The notes under the pieces: generated by a model
Seen by the model: only the letters and a program-made list of their open reading frames with translations
The model's database searches: none
What the model was told of the DNA's origin: nothing
DNA from: JACVRM01 sp046262315
GTDB taxonomy: Bacteria; Actinomycetota; Thermoleophilia; Gaiellales; Gaiellaceae
DNA length: 64,000 bases
Assembly: GCA_046262315.1 (NCBI GenBank)
Contig: JBHEMZ010000054.1
Location: forward strand, 1 to 64,000
Direction of reading: 5' to 3'
Shown: positions 40,069-48,715 of the stretch, in pieces
Position numbering within the stretch: the first letter of the stretch is position 1
Layout: each line of letters opens with the position of its first letter
Position numbers and translations under genes: made by a program

Positions 40069-40622
40069 AGCGAGCCCTCGAGCGCGAGCAGGGCGCGCTT
40101 GCGCTCGAGGCCGCCGCCGTAGCCGACGAGCGCGCCCGTCGACCCGACGACGCGGTGGCACGGCAGCACGATCGGGATCGGGTTGCGGTTCATCACCGTT
40201 CCGACGGCCCTCGCCGCGCGCGGGCGGCCGGCGCGCTGCGCGAGCGTCCCGTAGGTGGTCACCTCGCCGTACGGGACGCGCGCGAGCTGCTCGAGCACGT
40301 TCCGGCTGAAGTCGCGCGCGAGGCGGAGGTCGAGCGGCACGTCGAACGAGCGCCGCCGGCCGGCGAAGTACTCGTCGAGCTGCCGGCGGACGTGGTCGAG
40401 CGCCCGCGGCACCCGCAGCAGGCGGACCCCGAAGGTCCGCGCCAGCTCGTCCTCGATCTGCTCGGGCACCGGGTCGTACGTCACACGGCAGAGACCGTGT
40501 TCGCTGCCTGCGACGAGCAGTGGGCCGAGGGGCGAGTCGGCGAAGTCGTAGGCGACGTCGAGCAGCCCTTCGGCCGCGGCGTGTTCTCGGAAGCGGCGGT
40601 CGAGGTCGGGCGTGACGGTCAT
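40065..40622 (-). CDS. ogt: Methylated-DNA--protein-cysteine methyltransferase
   Basis: 185 residues. Repairs O6-alkylguanine by accepting the alkyl group on Cys in VLPCHRVVGSTGALVGYGGG. The helix-turn-helix TYGTLAQRAGRPRAARAVGT and the Asn hinge NRNPIPIVLP are complete. The N-terminal part is the usual Ada/Ogt ribonuclease-like domain. The ATG overlaps the stop of the ECF sigma gene (ATGA), so repair enzyme and sigma factor are coupled. Confidence 0.93.
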   Translation of the reverse strand: MTVTPDLDRRFREHAAAEGLLDVAYDFADSPLGPLLVAGSEHGLCRVTYDPVPEQIEDELARTFGVRLLRVPRALDHVRRQLDEYFAGRRRSFDVPLDLRLARDFSRNVLEQLARVPYGEVTTYGTLAQRAGRPRAARAVGTVMNRNPIPIVLPCHRVVGSTGALVGYGGGLERKRALLALEGSL

Positions 40623-41098
40623 CGTTCCTCCTCGCGTCGTAGCCGGCGGACGCCCGACGAGGCCGCCTGGCGTGCGGCCTCGGGGCTCGAGCCGATCGCC
40701 GTCCCGATCTGGCCGTAGTCGAGGTCGTAGCCGTAGCGCAGCACGACTGCAGCGCGTTCCTTGGGTGGCAGTCCCGACGTCAGCTCACTCAGCTCGGCGT
40801 AGCTCGGGCGGTCGTCGACCGCCTCGACGTCCGGGATATCGCTCGCGGACAGGCGGCCGCGGCGCCGATGCTCGTCCACGGCGACCCGCGTCGCGATCGT
40901 GAAGACCCACCCGCGCAGGTGATCGGCGTGGCGCAGACCTCCGTATGCGCGAAGCGCTCGCAGGAAGGTCTCCTGGAAGGCGTCCTCGGCGGCGCTCGCG
41001 CCGAGCTGGCGCGTCAGGTACGCGAAGACGGCGTCTCGATGATCGCGGTAGAAGCGCTCGAACGGCGGGGCTCCGGTCACGGGCGTCCATTCCATCAT
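40619..41098 (-). CDS. ECF-type RNA polymerase sigma factor
   Basis: 159 residues. Region 2: FERFYRDHRDAVFAYLTRQL ... AEDAFQETFLRALRAYGGL and LRGWVFTIATRVAVDEHRRR. Region 4: LPPKERAAVVLRYGYDLDYG and IGTAIGSSPEAARQAASSGV. No anti-sigma gene is next to it; instead ogt follows with a 4-nt overlap. The ATG is at 41098 with a second ATG next to it (41095). The 220-nt gap upstream carries no other gene. Confidence 0.9.
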   Translation of the reverse strand: MMEWTPVTGAPPFERFYRDHRDAVFAYLTRQLGASAAEDAFQETFLRALRAYGGLRHADHLRGWVFTIATRVAVDEHRRRGRLSASDIPDVEAVDDRPSYAELSELTSGLPPKERAAVVLRYGYDLDYGQIGTAIGSSPEAARQAASSGVRRLRREEER

Positions 41099-41306
41099 TC
41101 GTGAAACGCGCGGACGCGGCCCAGCGTGAGATGAGGCGGACCAACGGGTCCCAGCGCGGCGAGGATCCAGGCCCGGCACCGCCCGACGCGTCCTGCGCGG
41201 ACACCTCGCGTAGGTGCCCGAAGCCTCCTCCCCGCCGCGATCCTATTCGCCAGAGACGCACGTGTCCGGGCCGGATTCGTGACGGCTTGCGCGCGGCGTC
41301 TTCTGG

Positions 41307-41312
41307 GACACT
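41307..41312 (+). promoter_or_regulatory. Possible -10 element before the PfkB-family gene
   Basis: GACACT ends 6 nt before the GTG at 41319, in the leaderless register but without the first consensus T. Confidence 0.3.
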
Positions 41313-41318
41313 TGCCGC

Positions 41319-42137
41319 GTGCGCGTTGCCGTCGTCGGTCACGTGGAGTGGGTGCACTTCGCGCGCGTCGAGCGGCTGCCCTCGCCCGGCGAGATCATCC
41401 ATGCGTCGGAGCACTGGGAGGAGGCCGGTGGGGGTGGCGCCGTCGCGGCGCTCCAGCTCGCCGCGCTCGCGGGCGAGGCGACCATCTACACGGCGCTCGG
41501 CGACGACGAGTGCGGGCATCGCGCCGGGTGGGAGCTGTGCGAGCGCGGCGTCCGGGTGGCCGCGGTGTACCGGGACGAGCCTCAGCGGCGCGCCTTCACC
41601 TTCGTGGATGCGGCGGCCGAGCGGACGATCACCCTGCTCGGCCCGAAGCTCACTCCCCGTGGCGACGACGCGCTGCCCTGGGAGGCGCTGGACGACTTCG
41701 ACGGCGTCTACTACACCGCGCGCGAGGCCGGCGCCCTCCGGCAGGCCCGGCGGGCGCGCACCCTGGTCGCCACCGCGCGCGAGCTGACCACGCTCCTGGA
41801 GGCGGGCGTCGAGCTCGACGCACTCGTCCACTCCGGTCAGGACGCCGGCGAGCGCTACGAGGGGGGCGTGCTCGATCCGCCACCGCGGCTGCTCGTGACG
41901 ACCGCCGGGCGCAGCGGAGGCACGTACCGGACGGCCGAGGGCGCGCTGGGGACGTTTCCCGCCGCCCCGCTGCCGGGAGCGCCGGTCGATGCGTACGGCG
42001 CGGGCGATTGCTTCGCCGCGGGCCTGACCTTCGCGCTCGCCCATGGCGAGCCGCTCGAGGAGGCGCTGGCCCTCGCCGCCCGCTGCGGGGCCGGCGCGCT
42101 GTCCGGCCCGGGGGTGCACGTCACAGCTCCTCCGTAG
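41319..42137 (+). CDS. PfkB-family carbohydrate kinase
   Basis: 272 residues. The start RVAVVGHVEWVHFARVERLP and EEAGGGGAVAALQLAALAG match the family's substrate side. The second signature DAYGAGDCFAAGLTFALAHG holds the catalytic Asp and anion hole. Substrate could be ribose, a nucleoside or another sugar; nothing in the context fixes it. The 'G-G-G-x-x-A-N' sugar-contact motif is degenerate (GGGGAV), so ribokinase proper is less likely. Confidence 0.85.
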   Translation: MRVAVVGHVEWVHFARVERLPSPGEIIHASEHWEEAGGGGAVAALQLAALAGEATIYTALGDDECGHRAGWELCERGVRVAAVYRDEPQRRAFTFVDAAAERTITLLGPKLTPRGDDALPWEALDDFDGVYYTAREAGALRQARRARTLVATARELTTLLEAGVELDALVHSGQDAGERYEGGVLDPPPRLLVTTAGRSGGTYRTAEGALGTFPAAPLPGAPVDAYGAGDCFAAGLTFALAHGEPLEEALALAARCGAGALSGPGVHVTAPP

Positions 42138-42161
42138 GGCCGCGCGTCACCCGGTGGTGCG

Positions 42162-42198
42162 AAAGTGTTGCGGTATGGGTTAAAGTGGTTTAAAGTGG
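42162..42198 (+). promoter_or_regulatory. MraZ operator with 10-bp periodic boxes
   Basis: AAAGTGTT, TATGGG and two copies of TTAAAGTGG place the TG core at 42166, 42176, 42186 and 42196, exactly 10 bp apart. MraZ binds such repeated boxes upstream of its own gene in Gram-positive and mycoplasma systems, repressing or activating the dcw operon. It ends 31 nt before the mraZ start. Confidence 0.75.
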
Positions 42199-42229
42199 CG
42201 CGCAGTACCCACAACCCACCACCTGCACA

Positions 42230-42664
42230 ATGCTGCTGGGCGAGTTCGACCACACGATCGATGACAAGAACCGCGTCACGCTTCCGGCCCGCTTTCGCGA
42301 GACCTTCGCGGAGGGAGCGGTGATGACGCGCGGGATGGACGGTTGCCTCTCGGTCTACCCGCGAGGCGTCTGGGAGCGGCTCGCGGAGGAGCGTCTCGGC
42401 GGGCTCGACACCCTGACGCCCGAGGGGCGCAGGCTCGAGCGGTACTTCTACTCGGCGGCCGCCGAGGTTGACCTCGACCGCCAGGGCCGTATGGTCATCC
42501 CCGGTCGTCTCTCGCGGTACGCGGAGCTCGGAAAGGACGTCGTGGTGGCGGGCCTACGCGACCGGGTGGAGATCTGGGACCGCGACGCGTGGGGCAGGGA
42601 GCGAGACGACATCGAAGGGAGCGCGGAGCATGTTGCCGAACGTATTGCAGGCAGACGGGACTGA
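42230..42664 (+). CDS. mraZ: Division/cell-wall cluster transcriptional regulator MraZ
   Basis: 144 residues with the two SpoVT-AbrB-like swapped-hairpin repeats: LGEFDHTIDDKNRVTLPARF and AEVDLDRQGRMVIPGRLSRY. Ring-forming DNA-binding protein that controls its own operon; the boxes at 42162-42198 are its expected target. The ATG at 42230 gives the standard N terminus MLLGEF. The stop lies 35 nt inside rsmH. Confidence 0.96.
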   Translation: MLLGEFDHTIDDKNRVTLPARFRETFAEGAVMTRGMDGCLSVYPRGVWERLAEERLGGLDTLTPEGRRLERYFYSAAAEVDLDRQGRMVIPGRLSRYAELGKDVVVAGLRDRVEIWDRDAWGRERDDIEGSAEHVAERIAGRRD

Positions 42665-43595
42665 GCACGTCCCCGTGCTGGCCGCCGAGGTGCGCGAGCT
42701 CCTCGACGTCCGGCCGGGCGAAACCGTGGTCGATGCCACCTTCGGAGCGGGCGGCCACGCCGCGCTGCTCGCTGCGGACCTCCGCGGCAGCGGCCGGTTC
42801 GTCGCAGTCGATCGAGATCCCACGGTACGTCCCTACTTCGAGCGCTTTCGCCGGCGCGCCGGCGTACCCGCCCGCTTTCTGCGCGGCGAGGCGTCGCTCG
42901 TGCTCGGCCAGCTCGCGGACAACGATTTCCGTGCCGACGCGATTCTGCTCGACCTCGGCGTCTCGAGCATGCAGATCGACCGGCCGGAGCGCGGCTTCTC
43001 GTATGCGACGGATGCCCCGCTCGACATGCGCATGGACCCGCAGGCCGAAACGACCGCGCGCGACCTTGTCAACGAGGCCGGCGAGCGGGAATTGGCGCGC
43101 ATCTTCCGTGCCTACGGCGAGGAGCGCTATGCACGCCAGGTCGCGAGGGCCATCGGCCGGCGTCGGCGCAAGGAGCCGTACGAGCGCACGGGTGAGCTCG
43201 TGGAGACGATCCGCGCGGCCATCCCGGCGCCCGCGCGCTTCGGCGACGGGCATCCCGCGAAGCGTGTCTTCCAGGCCCTGCGCATCGCTGTAAACGACGA
43301 GCTTGGCGAGCTCGAGGAAGCGCTGCCGGCAGCGGTCGAGATGCTTCGGCCCGAGGGTCGCCTCGCCGTCATCAGCTTCCACTCGCTCGAGGACAGGGTG
43401 GTCAAGCGGTTCATTCGAGATCTCGAGCGCGGCTGCGATTGCCCTCCGGACTTTCCGGTCTGCCGCTGTGGCCGGAAACCGGAGCTGCGGGCCCTGGTTC
43501 GGCGTCCGGTCCGGGCATCCGCGGCCGAGGTCGCCGCGAATTCGCGTGCGGCTTCGGCGCGCCTCCGGGTAGCCCTCAAGACCGAGGCCGACTAG
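42630..43595 (+). CDS. rsmH: 16S rRNA (cytosine1402-N4)-methyltransferase
   Basis: 321 residues. HVPVLAAEVRELLDVRPGET, the SAM motif VDATFGAGGHAALLA, LLDLGVSSMQIDRPERGFSY, and GHPAKRVFQALRIAVNDELG are family hallmarks. The end contains CDCPPDFPVCRCG. The ATG at 42630 lies inside mraZ (35-nt overlap). The TAG stop shares its G with the GTG of ftsL. Confidence 0.96.
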   Translation: MLPNVLQADGTEHVPVLAAEVRELLDVRPGETVVDATFGAGGHAALLAADLRGSGRFVAVDRDPTVRPYFERFRRRAGVPARFLRGEASLVLGQLADNDFRADAILLDLGVSSMQIDRPERGFSYATDAPLDMRMDPQAETTARDLVNEAGERELARIFRAYGEERYARQVARAIGRRRRKEPYERTGELVETIRAAIPAPARFGDGHPAKRVFQALRIAVNDELGELEEALPAAVEMLRPEGRLAVISFHSLEDRVVKRFIRDLERGCDCPPDFPVCRCGRKPELRALVRRPVRASAAEVAANSRAASARLRVALKTEAD

Positions 43596-43957
43596 TGGCC
43601 GTTGACGCCGCTCGCGCGCATGCACCTGCAGTCCCGTCGCGGCCGCGTCGTCCTCGCACGGCTTCACGCGGCCTGCCGCGGCGGCGGCTGGCGGGTGGCG
43701 TCGTATGGATCGGCGCCGTTGCCGCGCTGCTTGCGGGCGTGGTCGCACTCAACGTGGCCGTCCTGCGCCTGAACCTCCAGCTCGACCAGCTCGGCAGCGA
43801 GCGCGCCCGCCTGCGCGCGGAGAACGCCGAGCTTCGCACGCGCGCTGCGAGCGCCGCCTCGGCCGCGCGCATCCGCGCGGCTGCGTACGTGGGTGGCTAC
43901 CGCCCGTTCGACCCGACCGCGACCCGGTTCGTCGAGCTGGGCGCCCGCGCACGGTGA
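43595..43957 (+). CDS. ftsL: Cell division protein FtsL
   Basis: 120 residues. Cytosolic basic, Pro-rich N terminus, one membrane helix (GGVVWIGAVAALLAGVVALN), then a short coiled coil (LQLDQLGSERARLRAENAEL). FtsL sequences are poorly conserved, so the call rests on topology and on the position between rsmH and ftsI. It works with FtsQ and FtsW-FtsI at the septum. Overlaps both neighbours by 1 and 4 nt. Confidence 0.8.
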   Translation: MAVDAARAHAPAVPSRPRRPRTASRGLPRRRLAGGVVWIGAVAALLAGVVALNVAVLRLNLQLDQLGSERARLRAENAELRTRAASAASAARIRAAAYVGGYRPFDPTATRFVELGARAR

Positions 43958-45630
43958 GAGATAAGCGCCAGGCGGCGCGTCACGCGAACCGTCGTATCCG
44001 CCTGCTTCTGCTCGTCTTCGGGCTGATGTTCGCCGCGCTCTTCGGGCGCGCCGTGTGGCTCCAGGCGATCCAGGCAAGCTCGCTCGAGCGGCTCGCGGAC
44101 ACGCAGCATCGCGTCACCGTCTCCCTGCCCGCCGGGCGCGGCACCATCTTCGACCGCGCCGGCGTACCGCTCGCGATCGGAACCCAGGCCACGACGGTCT
44201 ACGCTGATCCGCGGCGCGTGCGCAACTCCTGGGAGGTTGCGCTCGCCGCCGGGCGCGCGCTGCACCTGGAGCCGGACGACCTGTACGCGCAACTCGCCGA
44301 CCGGCGCCGGCGCTTCGTCTACGTCGCCCGCCAGTCCGACCGGGCGGGGGCGGAGACGCTGCGGGCCCAAAATCTGCCGGGCCTCGGGTTCTACCCGGAG
44401 GAGCGGCGGATCTACCCGCAAAACGACGTGGGCGCTCATGTGGTCGGGTATGCGGGAGTTGACAACCGTGGGCTGGCGGGCGTCGAGCGGCAGTTCGACG
44501 CGGTGCTCGCCGGCGCGTCCGGCTCCGAGACCTACGTGCGCGAGCCGACCGGCCGCGCCGTGGAAGTCGTCCGCCGCGTGGTGCCGCGCGAGGGGCGCGA
44601 CGTGCACCTCACGCTCGATCGTCTCATCCAGGCGAACGCCGAGCAGGCGCTGCGTCGCACGGTCCAGAAGTGGCAGGCGAAGGCGGCTACGGCGATCGTG
44701 CTCGACCCGCGCACCGGCGGAATCCTCGCGATGGCGGCGGTACCGCGCTTCGACGCGAACCGGTTCGACGAGACCTCGCCGGACGTCTCGCGCAACCGCG
44801 CGGTCACGGACACCTACGAGCCGGGTTCGACCTTCAAGGTCGTGACGGTCGCCGCCGTGCTCGCGCATCGGATGGTGACGCCGCAGACCGGCTTCACGCT
44901 GGCGCCCTCGATCGAGGTGGCCGACCGCGTCATCAAGGAGTCGGAGCGCGATTACACGAAGTGGATGACGGTCGCGGACATCGTCGCCGAGTCGTCGAAC
45001 GTCGGCGCGGTCACGCTCGCACAGAGGCTCGGGCCCGATCTGCTGAGCCGCTGGATTCAGCGCTTCGGCTTCGGGCGCCGCACGGGCGTCGACTTTCCCG
45101 GCGAGACTCCGGGCATCGTTCCCGCGCTCGTGGGCTGGTCGGGCTCGACGATCGGCACGCTGCCGATCGGGCACGGGATCGGCGTGACGCCGGTGCAGAT
45201 GGCGGCCGCGTACGGTGCCATCGCGTCCGGCGGTGTCTGGCGTCGCCCGCACCTCGTCGAGCGCATCGAGGGCGAGCCCGCCGTGCGGCCGGAGCACCGG
45301 CGTGTAATGCCGCAGCGCGTGGCCCGCCAGCTCCTCGACATGCTGCGCGGGGTCGTCACGCGCGGCAGCGGGGAAGCCGCCGCGGTGGCGGGCTACCGCG
45401 TCGCGGGCAAGACGGGCACGGCCGCGAAGCCAGACGACCGCGGTTACTCGCACACCCGTTATGTCGCGTCGTTCGTCGGCGTCGTGCCGGCGAGCAAGCC
45501 GCGATTCGTGATCCTCGTGGCGGTGGACGAGCCCCAGGGCGCCATCTGGGGAGGCAAGGTGGCCGCGCCGGCCTTTGCGGAGATCGCGCGTTTCGACCTG
45601 CAGTACGCAGGCGTAGCCCCCGACGGGTAG
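43954..45630 (+). CDS. ftsI: Septal peptidoglycan transpeptidase FtsI (PBP3 class B)
   Basis: 558 residues. Single N-terminal membrane helix (LLLLVFGLMFAALFGRAVWL), the pedestal domain from RGTIFDRAGVPLA, and the transpeptidase with Ser292-Thr-Phe-Lys295, S-S-N at 347-349, and KTGTAAK. No PASTA repeats. It forms cross-links at the septum together with FtsW. GTG start overlaps ftsL (GTGA). A terminator follows, which marks the end of the first dcw transcript. Confidence 0.96.
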   Translation: MRDKRQAARHANRRIRLLLLVFGLMFAALFGRAVWLQAIQASSLERLADTQHRVTVSLPAGRGTIFDRAGVPLAIGTQATTVYADPRRVRNSWEVALAAGRALHLEPDDLYAQLADRRRRFVYVARQSDRAGAETLRAQNLPGLGFYPEERRIYPQNDVGAHVVGYAGVDNRGLAGVERQFDAVLAGASGSETYVREPTGRAVEVVRRVVPREGRDVHLTLDRLIQANAEQALRRTVQKWQAKAATAIVLDPRTGGILAMAAVPRFDANRFDETSPDVSRNRAVTDTYEPGSTFKVVTVAAVLAHRMVTPQTGFTLAPSIEVADRVIKESERDYTKWMTVADIVAESSNVGAVTLAQRLGPDLLSRWIQRFGFGRRTGVDFPGETPGIVPALVGWSGSTIGTLPIGHGIGVTPVQMAAAYGAIASGGVWRRPHLVERIEGEPAVRPEHRRVMPQRVARQLLDMLRGVVTRGSGEAAAVAGYRVAGKTGTAAKPDDRGYSHTRYVASFVGVVPASKPRFVILVAVDEPQGAIWGGKVAAPAFAEIARFDLQYAGVAPDG

Positions 45631-45685
45631 CCCGGCAGAGAGGTAGTTCCAGGCTCGCCGTGCGGTCGGCGAAGCCTCATTACGC

Positions 45686-45709
45686 GCCACCTGCGCCGGC
45701 GCAGGTGGC
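45686..45709 (+). terminator. Terminator hairpin after ftsI
   Basis: GCCACCTGCGCC followed at once by its exact complement, a 24-nt perfect inverted repeat, then TTCTCCCCTG. The T-run is poor, but stem strength and position 55 nt after the stop fit termination. Confidence 0.65.
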
Positions 45710-45951
45710 TTCTCCCCTGTCCGATACCCTCTTCTGCCGAACGGAGGGGCAAGGGAACCCGATGTTCCCGGAGAAAGCGACTTCCGGTGAGACTGCGACG
45801 AGGCGACGCCGGAGCCAGGCGCCCGGCGGGAGGCAAACGAGACGCCTAGGCAACGGTTGACTCATCGCGCGAGCAACGGGCTCCCGGGACCTCGAGCATC
45901 AGCGGAAACGCCGGCAAGGAGGGGTCTCACGGACGAACCAGGGGTTCGCTC
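45710..45951 (+). other. Structured leader before murE
   Basis: 242 nt with no long gene. CCCTC/GAGGG pairs 45727-45731 with 45744-45748, GGGAAC/GTTCCC pairs 45753-45758 with 45764-45769, and CCGGA/TCCGG pairs 45768-45772 with 45783-45787. The last two share bases and so exclude each other in part. AGGC/GCCT pairs follow near 45830-45850. A 31-codon ORF starts at ATG 45762 behind GGAGGGG and codes for a basic peptide. It may be an attenuator, a riboswitch of unknown class or a leader-peptide system. No known riboswitch consensus fits completely. Confidence 0.4.
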
Positions 45952-47394
45952 GTGAACCTGTCGCGCCTCCTCGAGGCGATCGGGCCGGCCCGCGTCCTAG
46001 GCGACCCGCGTGTGGAGGTGCGCGACCTCGCGTACCGCGCCAAGGCCGCCGCCGAGGGGTCGCTGTTCTTCTGCGTGCGCGGCGCTCGCGCGGACGGCCA
46101 CGACTTCGCCGCCGAGGCGGTCGAGCGCGGAGCCTCGGCGCTCGTCGTCGAGCGGGCACTCGACCTTCGAGTCCCGCAGCTCGTCGTCCCGGACGCCCGG
46201 GCGGCGATGGCTCCCGCGGCCACGACGTTCTTCGGCGATCCCACCTCCGAGCTCGAGGTCGTCGGCATCACAGGGACGACCGGGAAGACGACGAGCGCGT
46301 TCCTGCTCTGCGAGATCCTCGACGCTGCCGGCCGCACGCCGGGTCTCGTCGGCACAGTCGAGACCCGGATCGGCGGCGAACGGCACCCTGCCGTGCGCAC
46401 GACGCCGGAATCCATCGACCTCCAGCGAACCTTCAGGGCGATGCTCGACGCCGGTAACAGCAGCTGCGTGCTCGAGGCCACGTCGCACGGGGCCGAACTC
46501 GGCCGCCTGGACGGCGTCCGCTTCGCCGCGCTCGCCTTCACGAACCTGACCCAGGACCACCTGGACTTCCACGGCTCGATGGAACAGTACTTCGCGGCGA
46601 AACGGCGGCTGTTCGTGACCGAGCCCCGCCCGCCCGCGGCGGTCAACGTTGGCGACGCCTGGGGACGAAAAATGGCCGACGAACTGCGCGGCGGCGGCAC
46701 GCTGCTCACCTACGGGTTCGCGGACGACGCCGAGGTGCGTCCCAACGCGTTCGTGCTGTCCGCGGACGGTGCGCGTTTCCGGCTGGACGGCGTGGAGGTG
46801 CGAACCGCGCTGCGGGGACGGTTCAACGTGGAGAACGCGCTAACGGCGGCGGCTGCAGCCAGGCTCGTCGGCGTCCCTGACGAGCTGATCGCGGCCGGGC
46901 TCGCCGCGCTCCGCAGTGTTCCGGGTCGCTTCGAGACAATCGACGAAGGCCAGCCTTTCACCGTGGTGGTCGACTACTCACACAAGCCCGATGCACTCGC
47001 CAACGTCCTTCGAACGGCACGCGAGCTCACGCCGGGCCGCGTGCTCTGCGTGTTCGGCGCGGGCGGCGACCGCGACCGCACCAAACGGCCCGTGATGGGC
47101 CGGATTGCCTCCGAGCTGGCCGACGTGGCCATCCTCACCTCCGACAACCCCCGGAGCGAGCGACCGCAGGCCATCGCCGACGAGATCCTGGCCGGCGTAA
47201 CGGCGAACATCGATGTCGAGCTCGACCGCCGCGCCGCGATCGCGCGCGCGCTGCAACTCGCCGGCCCGGACGACGTTGTCGTGATCGCCGGCAAGGGCCA
47301 CGAACAGGGACAGGAGAGCGGCGGACGCGTCCTGCCGTTCGACGACCGCGAGGTCGCGCGTGAGGAGCTGCGGCGCCTGGGAGCCCTCGCGTGA
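45952..47394 (+). CDS. murE: UDP-N-acetylmuramyl-tripeptide synthetase MurE, meso-DAP type
   Basis: 480 residues. Adds the third residue of the stem peptide. ATP loop GITGTTGKTTSAFLL, CVLEATSHGAELGR, TNLTQDHLDFHGSMEQY, and the amino-acid selector TSDNPRSE, where D-N-P-R marks meso-diaminopimelate. GKGHEQGQE closes the C domain. The wall should thus be DAP-type. GTG start; overlaps murF by 4 nt. Confidence 0.96.
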   Translation: MNLSRLLEAIGPARVLGDPRVEVRDLAYRAKAAAEGSLFFCVRGARADGHDFAAEAVERGASALVVERALDLRVPQLVVPDARAAMAPAATTFFGDPTSELEVVGITGTTGKTTSAFLLCEILDAAGRTPGLVGTVETRIGGERHPAVRTTPESIDLQRTFRAMLDAGNSSCVLEATSHGAELGRLDGVRFAALAFTNLTQDHLDFHGSMEQYFAAKRRLFVTEPRPPAAVNVGDAWGRKMADELRGGGTLLTYGFADDAEVRPNAFVLSADGARFRLDGVEVRTALRGRFNVENALTAAAAARLVGVPDELIAAGLAALRSVPGRFETIDEGQPFTVVVDYSHKPDALANVLRTARELTPGRVLCVFGAGGDRDRTKRPVMGRIASELADVAILTSDNPRSERPQAIADEILAGVTANIDVELDRRAAIARALQLAGPDDVVVIAGKGHEQGQESGGRVLPFDDREVAREELRRLGALA

Positions 47395-48698
47395 TCCCGC
47401 TCGGGCTGGACGAGGTCGAAGGCCTTTGCGGCGGCAACCTCGTTCGCGCCGGCTGGACCGGCGAAGTCACCGGCGTGCAGATCGACTCGCGCCGCGTCGA
47501 TGAGGGCGATCTCTTCGTCGCCGTCGGAGGTGGCTCGGCGTTCCGCGATCACGCGTTCGCGCGCGGCGCTGCGGCTGTTCTGCTTCCCGACGATGCGTTC
47601 GCCGCGCTCGGGGTGCTCGGCCGCACCGTACGCGAGCGCAGCTCGGCCCGGGTGGTGGGGATCACAGGCTCGACGGGAAAGACGTCGACGAAGGACATCC
47701 TCTTCGCGCTCTGCCGTCGGCACGCGCGCACCGTTGCGGCGGAGGCAAGCTACAACGCTGAGCTCGGCGTCCCGCTGACGCTCTGCCGCCTGGAGTCCGA
47801 CACCGAGCTCTGCGTGCTGGAGCTCGCTATGCGGGGCTTCGGTCAGATTGCGGCGCTCTGCGAGATCGCCAGACCGCACGTCGGCGTGATTACCACGATT
47901 GCAGCGGCGCATCTGGAGTTCGTCGGCTCGCTTACGGGCGTCGCGCGCGCGAAGGCGGAGCTGCTCGCGGCTCTCCCCGACGGTGGGGTCGCGATCGTTC
48001 CTGCGGGCGCGCCCGGGCTGGACGAGCACCTCCGTTCGGACCTGGATGTGCGACGTTTCGGCCGGGGTGGTGAGGCGGTGCTGGAGCACTTCGAGCGCGC
48101 CGGCCAGGGATCGCGGGCCACCTATCGGCTCGGCGACCGCATGCTCGACCTCGAGTTGAGCCTGACCGCACGTCACCAGGCGGAGAACGCACTCCCCGCG
48201 TTGCTCGCCTACGACGCACTCGGCCTCCCGCTCGACCGCGCCCATGAGGGCGCTCGCACGATCGAGCTCTCCCGCTGGCGCGGCGACGAAGTGCCACTGC
48301 CGGGTGGCGGTCTGCTCATCAACGACGCCTACAACGCCAACCCGCTCTCGATGCGAGCCGCGCTGGCGCACCTCGTGGAGCGCGCCGAGGGCCGGCGCAC
48401 CGTCGCGGTACTCGGTGACATGGCCGAGCTGGGTCCGGACGCGCCTGCTTACCACGAGGAGGTCGGGCGCAACGTACGCGACCTCGGGATCGACGCGCTG
48501 CTTGCGGTTGGGCCGCTCGCGGCGGGGTACCTGCGCGGAGCCGAGGGGCTCGCGAGCGTCGAATGGGTGGCGGATCTTCCCGGTGCGCTCGAGCGTCTCG
48601 ACACATTCGTGCGCCCTGGCGACTGCGTGCTCGTCAAGGCCTCGCGCGCGGCGGGCTTGGAGGAAATCGCCGAGGCGCTCGGAACCGTGCTCGCGTGA
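47391..48698 (+). CDS. murF: UDP-MurNAc-tripeptide--D-Ala-D-Ala ligase MurF
   Basis: 435 residues. DSRRVDEGDLFVAVGGG, ATP loop GITGSTGKTSTKDIL, EASYNAELGVPLTL, LLINDAYNANPLSMRAAL and VLGDMAELG are the MurF landmarks. It adds D-Ala-D-Ala, completing the cytoplasmic pentapeptide precursor. GTG start overlaps murE stop (GTGA). Confidence 0.96.
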   Translation: MIPLGLDEVEGLCGGNLVRAGWTGEVTGVQIDSRRVDEGDLFVAVGGGSAFRDHAFARGAAAVLLPDDAFAALGVLGRTVRERSSARVVGITGSTGKTSTKDILFALCRRHARTVAAEASYNAELGVPLTLCRLESDTELCVLELAMRGFGQIAALCEIARPHVGVITTIAAAHLEFVGSLTGVARAKAELLAALPDGGVAIVPAGAPGLDEHLRSDLDVRRFGRGGEAVLEHFERAGQGSRATYRLGDRMLDLELSLTARHQAENALPALLAYDALGLPLDRAHEGARTIELSRWRGDEVPLPGGGLLINDAYNANPLSMRAALAHLVERAEGRRTVAVLGDMAELGPDAPAYHEEVGRNVRDLGIDALLAVGPLAAGYLRGAEGLASVEWVADLPGALERLDTFVRPGDCVLVKASRAAGLEEIAEALGTVLA

Positions 48699-48715
48699 GC
48701 GAGGTCGCAAGCTAG

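Noticed and set aside
41099..41318. Anti-sigma factor gene next to the ECF sigma gene
   Set aside because: No frame there shows a zinc anti-sigma motif or membrane helix; the gap looks non-coding.
45721..45850. Possible cobalamin or cyclic-di-AMP riboswitch before murE
   Set aside because: Fragments such as AAGGGAA, CCGGTGAGACT and GAGCCAGG recall cobalamin elements, but the order and the B12-box are missing; the cyclic-di-AMP (ydaO) core segments are also absent.
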